Positions 1 through 8,237 of a stretch of 64,000 nucleotides of DNA are shown here, piece after piece (within the stretch, counting starts at the first letter, position 1; the number at the start of each line of letters is the position of its first letter). The position numbers and the translations under genes were made by a program. Below the pieces are notes generated by a model that did not search any database, was not told where the DNA came from, and was given only the letters and a program-made list of their open reading frames with translations. This DNA is from JAHBVY01 sp964415255 (lineage in GTDB: Bacteria > Myxococcota_A > Polyangia > Polyangiales > Polyangiaceae), in the NCBI GenBank assembly GCA_964415255.1, contig CAYQAC010000006.1:1-64000 (forward strand), in the 5' to 3' direction.

Positions 1-95
1 GGAGCTGGCCCTGGTGCAGGTGAATTGACCGCTGGTGAGGGCGCCATCGAACCGCCTCAAGGTGCTCCCCGGGTTGGGGGGGGTTGGGCACGCAG

Positions 96-157
96 CTACT
101 CAGCGCCTGGCGAGGCGCTCGGTGCACTACTCAGCGCCTGGTGAGGCGCTGTGCAGC
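96..157. repeat. 31-bp tandem repeat with small hairpin
   Basis: Two copies of a 31-bp unit beginning CTACTCAGCGCCTGG start at 96 and 127. Each contains a short inverted repeat (GCGCCTGGYGAGGCGC) that could form a hairpin. A G-rich element copy (71-92) lies just upstream. No gene is supported in 1-227. The role is unknown. Confidence 0.6.
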
Positions 158-227
158 GTGAAGCGCCTGGGCGCTCGCGCGCCCAAACCCCTTGCTCAGC
201 TGCGCGGTGCGCTGTAGGCGAGGCGTC

Positions 228-842
228 ATGCGCATCCTGCTCGCGACCTCGAACCCCAACAAGCTGAGAGAAGTACGGGAGATCTTAGCGCCCACCGGCT
301 TCGAGGTGGTCGGCCTCGACTCGCTCGCGGAGCAGCCACCGGAGCCAGCCGAAGACGAGACCACCTTCGAGGGCAACGCGCGCCTCAAGGCGGTGGCCTA
401 CGCGCGCGCCACCAACTACCGCTGCCTGGCGGAGGACTCTGGCCTGGAGGTGGACGCGCTCGACGGCGCCCCCGGGGTGTACAGCGCGCGCTACGCCACC
501 GCGGAGGGGAGCCGAGAGGAGCGCGACCGGGCCAACAACGAGAAGCTCTTGCAAGCGCTGTCCGGGGTGCCCAAGGAGGAGCGCGGCGCGCGCTTCGTGT
601 GCGCCATGTGCCTGGCGGATCCTGACGGGAGCATTGTGGCAGAGACCCAGGGCCGCTACGAAGGGCTCATCGCGGACGCGCCGCGTGGAGACAACGGCTT
701 CGGGTACGACCCGCTCCTTTACCTACCGGACGTCTGCCTGACTAGCGCGGAGCTCAACCCTGAAGAGAAGAACGCCCGGAGCCACCGCGGGGCCGCGGCG
801 CGCGCCATGGCCCGGCTGCTTGAGCGCCTCACTCCCCACTGA
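228..842 (+). CDS. rdgB: XTP/dITP pyrophosphatase (RdgB/HAM1 family)
   Basis: Non-canonical purine NTP pyrophosphatase of 204 residues, the usual family length. It hydrolyses XTP, dITP and ITP to the monophosphate plus PPi in the cytoplasm and so keeps deaminated purines out of DNA and RNA. The N-terminal substrate loop (LATSNPNKLREV) is present, as are the ED-S-GL-VDAL-GAPGV block near residues 67-82 and the conserved FGYDPLLY segment near 165. The ATG at 228 is preferred over an in-frame TTG at 192 because the family motif begins directly after it. It is followed after 14 bp by the convergent lipoprotein gene. The family assignment is secure; the enzymology is inferred from the family. Confidence 0.95.
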   Translation: MRILLATSNPNKLREVREILAPTGFEVVGLDSLAEQPPEPAEDETTFEGNARLKAVAYARATNYRCLAEDSGLEVDALDGAPGVYSARYATAEGSREERDRANNEKLLQALSGVPKEERGARFVCAMCLADPDGSIVAETQGRYEGLIADAPRGDNGFGYDPLLYLPDVCLTSAELNPEEKNARSHRGAAARAMARLLERLTPH

Positions 843-856
843 GGACGCGGCGGCGC

Positions 857-1951
857 TCAGTCGGCGCTGGGCTGAGCGGGCGCGGCGTCGGGAGCGGGCG
901 CGGCGTCGGGAGCGGGCGCGCTGGCGGCCGGCGCGCTCGGCGCCCCCGCGTCGATCGGCTTAGTCTCGGCGCCTACCTCAGCGCAGCAGCGGAAGCCCGC
1001 TTCATAGCCGTAGTCTTCTTCCTTATGGAAAGTCACGGTGGGGCGGCAGCGGTTGCGCACCGGGCCCCACCAGCCTCCCTTGAGCCCAGAGCGGTCTGGG
1101 TACTGCTTGCCCGGCAGCTCCACCCACTCGTTCACGTTGCCGTTCATGTCCACCACCCCCGCCCAGGAGACGCAGGTGAGGCGCTCACCGATGCGGTGGC
1201 GCTGATCGAGGCGATCCATCTCCGCCTTGCAGCGCTCGTCTTGGTAGCAGCGGTCGTAGGTCTTCATCTGCCGCGTGTGATCGGGCGTGCGATACGGCTT
1301 ATCTATATTGCAGTGCTCATCCGTGCGGTTGTAGCCCCACACGTGCGGCTTACCTTCTTCCCCTTCGCAGGCGAAGTTGAACTCGTCCTCCGTGCACAGC
1401 CGCTTACCTTGATCGGCGCACAGCTTCTTCGCCTGCTGCCAGCTGGTGAGCACGCGCGGGAGCTCCCCCACAATGCCAGGGTACTCAAAGCGATCCATGC
1501 AGAAGTCGAGCGGCGCGCGCTCCTTCGAGATGCACTTCGAGGGCTCCTCATACTGGAGGCAGCGCTCGCTCACCTTGGCCTTGTCCTTGGCGCCCGAGTA
1601 CTCCGCGTGGTGCTCCTTGCAGGTCTGCACCATGGCCGGGCAATAGTCGCCAGCGACCCGCACCATGCCGCCCGGGCAGCCCTCAGTATTTGCCTTGGGG
1701 AAATTCGCCTCAGGCCCGGTGGGCTCTGGAGGACTGGCGTCCTGAGCCACCACCGCGGCGACGCTCGGCGCCGGCTCCGCCACGGAGGCGCTCGGCGCGC
1801 CCTGCTCGGTCTGCGCGGCGCTGTTCCGGGAGCAGCCAGAGCCGAGCAGCGCGCCCAAGGGCGCCAGGATGAGGCACACGCGCAGCGCACGCAGGCCCCC
1901 CGCGACTGGTGAGCGCGCGGCGCGCGACGAGAGACCCCTGCTAGGCTGCAT
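857..1951 (-). CDS. Formylglycine-generating-enzyme-like (SUMF1 fold) lipoprotein
   Basis: 364-residue exported lipoprotein. A basic n-region and hydrophobic stretch end in a lipobox (LLGSGC) near residue 40, followed by an Ala/Pro/Ser linker. The body matches the FGE-sulfatase domain family: it starts near GMVRVAGDYCPAMV and ends with the W-G-V-DMNGNVNEWV, GGWWGPVRNRCRP and GFRCC blocks. It has unusually many Cys residues. The C-terminus is a low-complexity APAPDAAP repeat encoded by a tandem DNA repeat (about 879-917). The ATG at 1951 is chosen because it precedes the signal peptide; upstream in-frame ATGs only add unrelated residues. Many proteins of this fold are not true formylglycine enzymes, so catalytic function is uncertain. 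Confidence 0.8.
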   Translation of the reverse strand: MQPSRGLSSRAARSPVAGGLRALRVCLILAPLGALLGSGCSRNSAAQTEQGAPSASVAEPAPSVAAVVAQDASPPEPTGPEANFPKANTEGCPGGMVRVAGDYCPAMVQTCKEHHAEYSGAKDKAKVSERCLQYEEPSKCISKERAPLDFCMDRFEYPGIVGELPRVLTSWQQAKKLCADQGKRLCTEDEFNFACEGEEGKPHVWGYNRTDEHCNIDKPYRTPDHTRQMKTYDRCYQDERCKAEMDRLDQRHRIGERLTCVSWAGVVDMNGNVNEWVELPGKQYPDRSGLKGGWWGPVRNRCRPTVTFHKEEDYGYEAGFRCCAEVGAETKPIDAGAPSAPAASAPAPDAAPAPDAAPAQPSAD

Positions 1952-2091
1952 GATGGCGCCGAACCTGCCGCGAGCGTGCCGCTCGGGCAAGCGCGTTTCC
2001 ATCGAGCAGCTCGCGCCGCGCTGGCGCGACCCCTGAGCACGCGCGCAGCTAGCCTTGCGGCCGAAGGAGAGCCTCGGCATAAGGGAGCCTT

Positions 2092-2568
2092 ATGGCTGCA
2101 GGCGAGGCGAGCTACTGGCTGACAACCACCACCACCTCGATCCACGCCGTGAGCGAGGCCCTGTTCCCCAAGAACAGCATCAACGCCCCCGACTTCGAGG
2201 AGACCGAGCTGGTGAGCCGCACCCTGGAGTACCTGGATGAGCTGCCGCCAGCGCAGCGGCGGCTCTTGATGACGCTGTTCATCTTCCTGGAGCTCGCGAC
2301 GCCGCTGCTCGCGCTCTACCCCGCGCGCTACTCGCGCCTCAGCGTGGAGCGCCGCACGGCGCTGGTGCAAGGCTGGCGCCGCCACTGGTTTCAGCCCTTC
2401 GGCTGGCTAGGAGACGCCCTCAAGGCGACGATGACCATGATGTACATGTCGCACCCGAGCGTGATCCGCCACGTGGAGGGCTTCAAGACCTGTGAGCGCC
2501 CGACGGACCCGCTCAATTTCCCCATAGATAAAGACGCGCTCAAGCGGCTCCCGGTGGTGCCCTCATGA
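2092..2568 (+). CDS. Hypothetical small subunit/partner of GMC oxidoreductase
   Basis: 158-residue protein with a central hydrophobic segment (RRLLMTLFIFLELATPLLAL, about 57-76) and Arg/Trp-rich downstream blocks. No catalytic motif is seen. The stop overlaps the next ATG by 4 bp (ATGA), so it is translationally coupled to the GMC oxidoreductase. GMC dehydrogenases often have a small partner encoded just upstream, and the size and position fit that role. I cannot name the family with confidence. The start ATG follows a moderate purine stretch (AAGGGAG) upstream. Confidence 0.75.
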   Translation: MAAGEASYWLTTTTTSIHAVSEALFPKNSINAPDFEETELVSRTLEYLDELPPAQRRLLMTLFIFLELATPLLALYPARYSRLSVERRTALVQGWRRHWFQPFGWLGDALKATMTMMYMSHPSVIRHVEGFKTCERPTDPLNFPIDKDALKRLPVVPS

Positions 2569-4082
2569 TCTACGGCCTCACGGACCTACGTCAGGGCTTC
2601 GACGTCGAGTGCGACGCCGTGGTGGTGGGCAGCGGCGCAGGCGGCGCCATCGCAGCCGCGAACCTGGCGCGCGCCGGGATGAAGACGGTGGTGCTTGAGG
2701 CGGGCCCCGCGCTCACCCCAGAGGACATGACACGCGACGCGCCGCGCTTCCTGGCCCGCACCTATTGGGAAGGCGGCCTGCGCATGATCGCCGGCACCAC
2801 GCAGTCGCCCTCGCTCCAGGCGCGCTGCCTCGGCGGCAGCACGGTGGTGAACTCCGCCATCATGCTCAAGCTGCCCGACTGGGTGCGCGACATCTGGGGA
2901 CGCGAGACCCACTCCGGGATGTTCCATCACCCGGATTTCGACGCGGCCTATGAGCGCATCTTCAAGCGCCTGAGCGTGGCGCCCACCCCGATGACGGTGA
3001 TGGGGCCTCGCAACCTCACCGCGAAGCGGGCGCTGGAGCAGGCGGGGATCTTCGGCGCGCCGCTGCCGCGCGCGGTGGTGGACTGTGAGGGCTGCGGGGA
3101 CTGCCTGGTGGGCTGCGCGGGCGGCGCCAAACAGTCAGTTGACCGCACTTATATCGCGGACGCCGTGAAGGACGGCGCCGACGTGTACACCGTGAGCCAC
3201 GTGGAGCGGGTGGAGGTGGCGGGCAAGCGCGTGACGGGGGTCACCGGGCGCGTGGTGGACCCAGTGGGGAGGCGCCCGGTGGGGAAGTTCCGCGTGCGCG
3301 CGAACACGGTGGTGATGGCCGCCGGCACCATGCACACGCCGGTCATCTTGCAGATGAGCGGCATCAACCCGAGCGATCGCGTGGGCGCCACGCTGTTCGC
3401 CCACGTGGGCGGCGGGATGGTCGGTGTGCTCGACGAGGTGGTGGATCCTTGGATCGGTGCCTCGCAAGGCTGGGGCGCGATCAGCGAGGATATCTTAGGG
3501 CTCAAGTACGAGAGCCTGTGGGCCTCGCCCAGCGTGCTCATGGTGCGCTGGGGGGACGTGGGGCTGCGCTTCCTGGAGAAGCTGCCCGAGCTCAAGCATG
3601 CGACGGTGATCGCCCTGGTTTACCGCGCGAACGTCACTGGGCGGGTGCGCGCGAAGCGAAGCGGCATGCCGGACATGAAGCTGTGGATCCCTGACACCGA
3701 GGCGCGCCCGGTGCTGCGCGGCATGAAGCGCGCGGCGGACGGCCTGCTCGGCATCGGCGCCCGCTACGTGCACACGGGGATCCCGGTGGTGGCCGATGAG
3801 CTGAAGACGCTGACGGACACCGAGCAGCTCCTGAGCCCGCGCATCGGCGCGCGGCACCTGCAGATGACGATGAACCACGTGTTCGGCTCCTGCCGCATGA
3901 GCGAGGGTGACGAGGGCGTGGTGGACGACCACGGGCGCGTGAAGGGCTTAGAGAACCTCTACATCTGCGACGCCAGCATCTTCCCCAGCCCGAGCGCCGT
4001 GAACCCGCAGGCCACCATCATGGCCATGTGTGACCTCATCAGCCGCCGCCTGGGTGACTTGCCCACCGCAGCCCACGCCTGA
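2565..4082 (+). CDS. GMC-family FAD-dependent oxidoreductase
   Basis: 505-residue flavoprotein. The N-terminal Rossmann motif VVGSGAGGAIAAANLARAG (about 21-39) ends its second strand with VVLEAGP. The GMC signature region CLGGSTVVNSAI lies near 88-99. The C-terminal flavin/active-site block contains HVFGSCRM and later SPSAVNPQATIMA. A Cys cluster near 174-184 (CEGCGDCLVGC, spacing CX2CX2CX3C) followed by GAKQS resembles an iron-sulfur site and is known in a subset of GMC enzymes related to cholesterol/choline oxidases. The likely role is alcohol or sterol-type oxidation passing electrons to a redox partner; the substrate is unknown. It is coupled to the upstream 158-residue gene. Confidence 0.88.
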   Translation: MIYGLTDLRQGFDVECDAVVVGSGAGGAIAAANLARAGMKTVVLEAGPALTPEDMTRDAPRFLARTYWEGGLRMIAGTTQSPSLQARCLGGSTVVNSAIMLKLPDWVRDIWGRETHSGMFHHPDFDAAYERIFKRLSVAPTPMTVMGPRNLTAKRALEQAGIFGAPLPRAVVDCEGCGDCLVGCAGGAKQSVDRTYIADAVKDGADVYTVSHVERVEVAGKRVTGVTGRVVDPVGRRPVGKFRVRANTVVMAAGTMHTPVILQMSGINPSDRVGATLFAHVGGGMVGVLDEVVDPWIGASQGWGAISEDILGLKYESLWASPSVLMVRWGDVGLRFLEKLPELKHATVIALVYRANVTGRVRAKRSGMPDMKLWIPDTEARPVLRGMKRAADGLLGIGARYVHTGIPVVADELKTLTDTEQLLSPRIGARHLQMTMNHVFGSCRMSEGDEGVVDDHGRVKGLENLYICDASIFPSPSAVNPQATIMAMCDLISRRLGDLPTAAHA

Positions 4083-4188
4083 GCACGACGAAGAGCGCAG
4101 GCTGAGCGCCTCAAGGACACACGGCCTCGCGCTGCCGTGAGGGTGCCTGCCCAGATTGTCAGGCATCATGACGGATTACCAGGGTGAG

Positions 4189-4213
4189 GTGCCAAACCCC
4201 CAAAAACCCCTGG
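4189..4213 (+). repeat. C-rich dispersed element, copy near 4.2 kb
   Basis: Intergenic copy of the element with core AACCCCCAAAACCCC, here GTGCCAAACCCCCAAAAACC followed by CCTGG. It sits between the GMC oxidoreductase and the deacylase start. Near-identical copies occur at 45961 and 53742 on this strand and at 37271 on the other. Confidence 0.6.
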
Positions 4214-4281
4214 AACAACCCGGGCCAGCTCCGCGCCGGAAGGCGTCGGGCGCCTGGCCTGGCCGTGCTAGGTTACCCGCC

Positions 4282-6036
4282 ATGGCTTTTGATCTGAAGA
4301 TCGTGGGCGGCACCGTGGTGGACGGCACAGGCGCTCAGCGCCGGCGCGCGAACATCGGCATTGAGGGGGGCCGCATCGTGGAGATCGGCGAGTGCAGCGG
4401 GAGCGCCAAGGAGACGCTAGACGCTGAAGGCGCCGTCGTGACCCCCGGCTTCGTCGACATCCACACCCACTACGATGGTCAGGTGTCCTGGGACGCAGAT
4501 CTCGCGCCCTCGTCGCTGCACGGCGTGACCACCTGCATCATGGGCAGCTGTGGCGTCGGCTTCGCTCCCGTGCGGAAACAAGATCGCGAGCGGCTGATCG
4601 AGCTGATGGAGGGGGTGGAGGACATCCCAGGCACCGCGCTGGCGGAGGGCATCAACTGGCGCTGGGAGACGTTCCAAGAGTACATGCAGGCCGTCGATTT
4701 CCCGCACGCCATGGACTACGGCCTGATGGCGACGCACGACGCCCTGCGCGTCTACGTGATGGGTGAGCGGGCGCTGGCGAGCGAGGTCGCCACCGAGGAC
4801 GACGTCGCGCAGATGGCGGCGCTGGTGCGTGAGGCGGTGGAGGCTGGCGCCTTTGGCTTCAGCACCGGCCGGACGGACAACCACCGCTCCAAGGACGGCA
4901 GCCCCACCCCCGCGGCGGAGGCGACGGCGCGCGAGCTCACCGGCATCGCCCGCGCCCTCCAGCCGCTCGGCCACGGCGTGCTGCAGGCCGTCAGTGATTT
5001 CGACATGGATATAGACCTCGGGCGCTTCGACGGCGAGTTCGACGTCATCGAGGAGATGGCCAAGGCCGCCCGCGGTCACCACGTGAGCGTGTCCCTGCTC
5101 CAGCGGGACAACGACCCCACCCAGTGGCGCCGCATCCTCGAGCGCTGCGAGCGCTCCGCGAGCGCTGGGGTCCCCATCCACGTCCAGGTGGCGGCGCGCG
5201 CCATCGGCGTGATGCTCGGGCTCGAGGCCACCTTCCACCCCTTCATGGGCTTCCCCAGCTACAAGGCCATCTCCCACCTCCCGCTCGCTGAGCGCGTGAA
5301 GGCGATGCGTGACCCGGCGTTCAAGGCGCGGCTGCTCACAGAGCAGTCGGAGCCGGTCGCCGGCGACGGCAGCCCCATCCCGCCGCTCGCTGACAAGCTG
5401 CTCGCCAACCTGGATTTTGTGTCGCTGCGCCTGTTCCGTTTGGGTGAGTACCCTGACTATGAGCCCAAGCTGGAGGACTCCCTCTACTACGAGGGCAAGG
5501 CGCGCGGCGTGAGCGCGCTGGCCGCCGTGTACGACGCGCTGCTCGAGAGCGACGGCAAGGAGCTGCTCTACTTCCCGCTCTACAACTACATCGACTTCGA
5601 TCTGAACAACGTGAAGACGATGCTGCATCACCCGCTGGCCCTGCCCGGCTTGAGCGACGGCGGCGCGCACGTCGGCACCATCTGCGACGCGAGCTTCCCC
5701 ACCTTCATGCTGAGCCACTGGGCGCGAGATCGTCAGGATAGTGGCCTATCTCTCGAGCGCGTGGTGCAGATGCTCGCGCACGACACGGCGCGCTACGTGG
5801 GCCTTAAAGATCGCGGCACGCTTGAGGTAGGCAAGCGCGCTGACCTCAACGTGATTGATTTCGAGGGCCTGCGGCTCCGCCGCCCGCGGCTGGTGGAGGA
5901 CCTGCCAGCGGGGGGCAAGCGCCTGCTGCAAGACGCGGAGGGTTACCGCGCCACCTTGGTGCACGGCACCGCCATCACCAAGAACGGTCAGCTGACGGGG
6001 GAGCTGCCTGGGCGGCTCCTGCGCGCTGGGTGCTGA
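4282..6036 (+). CDS. N-acyl-D-amino-acid deacylase (amidohydrolase superfamily)
   Basis: 584-residue amidohydrolase. The N-terminal block starts DLKIVGGTVVDGTG, typical of D-aminoacylase/dihydroorotase-like enzymes. The metal-binding motif VDIHTHYDGQ lies near residues 59-68, then SLHGVTTCIMGSCGVGFAP, the SDGGAHVGTICDAS block carrying the catalytic Asp, and C-terminal GKRADLNVIDFE. It likely hydrolyses N-acyl-D-amino acids or related amides in the cytoplasm; the exact substrate cannot be read from sequence. The ATG at 4282 is chosen because the family N-terminus begins there; an upstream in-frame start at 4156 would add 42 unrelated residues that include the C-rich element. A LysR gene follows after 32 bp. 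Confidence 0.88.
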   Translation: MAFDLKIVGGTVVDGTGAQRRRANIGIEGGRIVEIGECSGSAKETLDAEGAVVTPGFVDIHTHYDGQVSWDADLAPSSLHGVTTCIMGSCGVGFAPVRKQDRERLIELMEGVEDIPGTALAEGINWRWETFQEYMQAVDFPHAMDYGLMATHDALRVYVMGERALASEVATEDDVAQMAALVREAVEAGAFGFSTGRTDNHRSKDGSPTPAAEATARELTGIARALQPLGHGVLQAVSDFDMDIDLGRFDGEFDVIEEMAKAARGHHVSVSLLQRDNDPTQWRRILERCERSASAGVPIHVQVAARAIGVMLGLEATFHPFMGFPSYKAISHLPLAERVKAMRDPAFKARLLTEQSEPVAGDGSPIPPLADKLLANLDFVSLRLFRLGEYPDYEPKLEDSLYYEGKARGVSALAAVYDALLESDGKELLYFPLYNYIDFDLNNVKTMLHHPLALPGLSDGGAHVGTICDASFPTFMLSHWARDRQDSGLSLERVVQMLAHDTARYVGLKDRGTLEVGKRADLNVIDFEGLRLRRPRLVEDLPAGGKRLLQDAEGYRATLVHGTAITKNGQLTGELPGRLLRAGC

Positions 6037-6068
6037 GCGCCGCTCACGACGGAGGCAAGCGCTGAGCG

Positions 6069-7007
6069 ATGGCGGGAGCAATGGACCTGAGCGGCGTGGA
6101 GGTCTTCATCCAGGTGGTGAAGACCGGCAGCTTCACTGCGGCGGGTGAGCGGTTACGGATCCCCAAGAGCACCGTGAGTCGGCGCGTGACGCGCCTCGAA
6201 CAGGAGCTCGGCGCCCGCCTCATCCACCGCACCACGCGGCAGCTCCGGCTGACCGAGGTGGGCGCGGCGTTCTTCGAGCGGGTGTCCAAGGCCATGGACG
6301 ATCTCGAGGAGGCGGCGCGCAGCGTCAGCGATGACCAAGACGTCCCGCGCGGCCTCTTGCGCCTGACCGCGCCCATCGACTTCGGGGTGAGTTACCTTGG
6401 GGAAATCCTAAGGAGCTTCCGTGAGCTGCACCAAGAGGTGGAGGTGGAGGTGGAGATCACGCAGCGCACGGTGAACCTGGTGGAGGAGGGCTTCGACGTC
6501 GCGCTGCGCGCAGGGCGGCTGGCGGACTCCTCACTGATCGCCACCAAGCTCTCCGATGTGGAGTTTGGGATCTTCGCGAGCCCAGAGTACCTCGCGGCGC
6601 GCCCGGCGCTGCTCACGCTGAGCGATCTCTCAGCGCACGAGTGCCTGCTGTTTCGTGGCCAATCAGCGCCTCACCGTTGGGCCGTAGCGGGGCCGGAGGG
6701 GCTCCTCGAAATGGAGGTCCACGGGGGGCTCTATGGTAGGGACTTTGCGTTCCTCCGCAGCGCCGCGCTAGCGCACGCCGGGGTGGCGCAGCTGCCGAGC
6801 TTCATCGTGGCGCAAGACGTCGCCGCGGGCCGCCTGACGCGGCTCTTGAGCGAACACGCCGCCATCCTCGGCGCGCTCTACCTGGTTTACCCCACGGCGC
6901 GGCAACTCTCAGCGAAGGTGCGCGCCTTCCGCGAGCACCTGATGAGCCACCTCGCGGCGCAGCCCTGGGCCCGCCGCGGCCCCCACGACACGCCGATCGC
7001 CCGATAG
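6069..7007 (+). CDS. LysR-family transcriptional regulator
   Basis: 312 residues with an N-terminal winged HTH (VEVFIQVVKTGSFTAAGERL, then PKSTVSRRVTRLEQELG) and a LysR substrate-binding domain from about residue 90. It belongs to the LysR subgroup that often regulates stress or small-molecule metabolism genes (AaeR/DsdC-like in general architecture). It is co-directional with the deacylase, 32 bp downstream, so it may be co-transcribed and autoregulatory. An alternative start at 6081 (MDLSGVEVF) fits the family equally well. The effector is unknown. Confidence 0.9.
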   Translation: MAGAMDLSGVEVFIQVVKTGSFTAAGERLRIPKSTVSRRVTRLEQELGARLIHRTTRQLRLTEVGAAFFERVSKAMDDLEEAARSVSDDQDVPRGLLRLTAPIDFGVSYLGEILRSFRELHQEVEVEVEITQRTVNLVEEGFDVALRAGRLADSSLIATKLSDVEFGIFASPEYLAARPALLTLSDLSAHECLLFRGQSAPHRWAVAGPEGLLEMEVHGGLYGRDFAFLRSAALAHAGVAQLPSFIVAQDVAAGRLTRLLSEHAAILGALYLVYPTARQLSAKVRAFREHLMSHLAAQPWARRGPHDTPIAR

Positions 7008-7104
7008 GGTGTGTCACTGACCATCTACGAGGCGCCGCCCTAGCCGCCAGCCCGCGGCCAGCCTTCAAGGAGCTCGCGGGCTGACGATGAGCGCGCCGAG
7101 GTGC

Positions 7105-7695
7105 CTACTTGAGCCGCGACTCAAGCCGCTTAAGCTCACCCCGGAGCGCCTGCGTCGACCGGTGCAGCTGATCCAGCTGCTCCGGCGTGAGCTCAGCGAT
7201 GGAATCCACGCTCGCCGCGATGCCGCGCGGAGACGCCGCAAAACTGGTGAGCTGATTCACCGCGCGGACGATGCTGGGGAGCGCAGGGCGGCCGCGACGC
7301 TTGCCCTTCTTCTGCTTGTTCAGCCGCGCCACCTCCGCTTGCAGCTGGTGCGCGGACCAACGCTCCTTCGAGGCGCGCCGCGCGACCGTCCCCTGCTGCT
7401 GCGCAACGAGCGAATCTAAAGTGCGGAGCATGGCGAAGGAGAGGTGCTCCCACTTGCCCGCGCCCAGCTCCGTGGCCACGCGGTAGGCCGCGAGGCAACG
7501 GTTCAAGGTCATGGGCGTGAGGTTCAGCTTCTCGCTCTTCACGATCTCCGGGACCGAGGTCTCCGGGAAATGCTGATAGACCACGCGCCCAATTTCCACG
7601 GCGTCTTTGGCGCCCAAAGCTGGTGCGCCTGAAAACGCTGTCTCTGGCCAAACGGCTCGCTTCTTGGTGACCACGAGCCAGCTCCTAACACCCAT
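7105..7695 (-). CDS. Hypothetical protein, basic with HTH-like and coiled-coil regions
   Basis: About 196 residues. The first half has an HTH-like helical block (LTPMTLNRCLAAYRVATELG); then come W-A-H-LQAEVARL, a strongly basic stretch (KQKKGKRRGRPALP) and a predicted C-terminal coiled coil (LTPEQLDQLHRSTQALRGEL). It looks like a DNA-binding or adaptor protein, but I do not recognise the family. Candidate starts are ATG 7695 and GTG 7674; an ORF extension to 7797 runs into the repeat array and is unlikely. Three direct copies of a 20-bp motif lie 77-185 bp upstream of the start, in the position of a control region. Confidence 0.6.
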   Translation of the reverse strand: MGVRSWLVVTKKRAVWPETAFSGAPALGAKDAVEIGRVVYQHFPETSVPEIVKSEKLNLTPMTLNRCLAAYRVATELGAGKWEHLSFAMLRTLDSLVAQQQGTVARRASKERWSAHQLQAEVARLNKQKKGKRRGRPALPSIVRAVNQLTSFAASPRGIAASVDSIAELTPEQLDQLHRSTQALRGELKRLESRLK

Positions 7696-7771
7696 CCCCA
7701 GGGTCGTCGACGAACAATCGCCCTCACGACGCCTTTTTCGCGTGGATGAGCGCGCCGCGTAGATTCTGCGC

Positions 7772-7880
7772 GTTCTGCCACGTGGAATCTCCGGCATGGA
7801 CGGAGGCTTGGCGATGTGTTCTGCCGTGTGGAATCTCGGCGGCCGCAGCGCCCGCCGCCGGTTCTGCCGCGTGGAATCTC
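7772..7880. repeat. Triplicated 20-bp motif
   Basis: Three copies of GTTCTGCCRYGTGGAATCTC occur at 7772-7791, 7818-7837 and 7861-7880. The periods are 46 and 43 bp, so they are not in one reading frame and cannot be a coding repeat. The first copy has a perfect CCACGTGG palindromic core. They lie upstream of the minus-strand gene at 7105-7695, consistent with multiple protein-binding sites. A CRISPR array is unlikely because the unit is short, there are only three copies and no cas gene is nearby. Confidence 0.75.
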
Positions 7881-8237
7881 GCTGAGCGCTGGGCTGCGCG
7901 CGTGCGGCGCGATGACGCGGGGCATGACGGGGCGCGCAGCGCGAGCGTGACGCATGACAGGGCGCAGCCTGGACCGTGCCGCGCGGCGCGCGACAGGCAA
8001 ACCCCCAAAACGATCCACGTGAGCGAGAGCTATCCCAGCGGCGCGCTCCACGAGCCTGGCCCCAGCGCGCGCGGGCGCGCGGCGGATCTCGACTTGAACC
8101 ACCACGACACCGAGGAGGCCGCTTGAGCGCTCGGCGCCCCTCGTGCTTTTTCGCGACGCGCCGAGCCGCAGCCGTGAAGCAGCCCTCCTGGATGCTTCCT
8201 CGCTACGCGCTGGGCGGCAGCTGAGCTAAGGTGCGCC
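7881..8237. other. Non-coding stretch
   Basis: No ORF here has a family-like sequence; the overlapping ORFs are Arg/Ala-rich products of GC bias. It holds one partial C-rich element copy at 7997-8011 (GCAAACCCCCAAAAC). I see no other structured feature. Confidence 0.5.

Noticed and set aside
71..92. Telomere-like repeats
   Set aside because: G/C-tract similarity to ciliate telomeres is coincidental; the element is dispersed and has a fixed flank.
4417..5718. 433-residue antisense ORF opposite the deacylase
   Set aside because: A shadow of codon bias in the real gene; His/Val/Ala-rich with no motif.
7772..7880. CRISPR array
   Set aside because: Only three short units with 23-26 bp spacers and no cas gene; better explained as binding sites.
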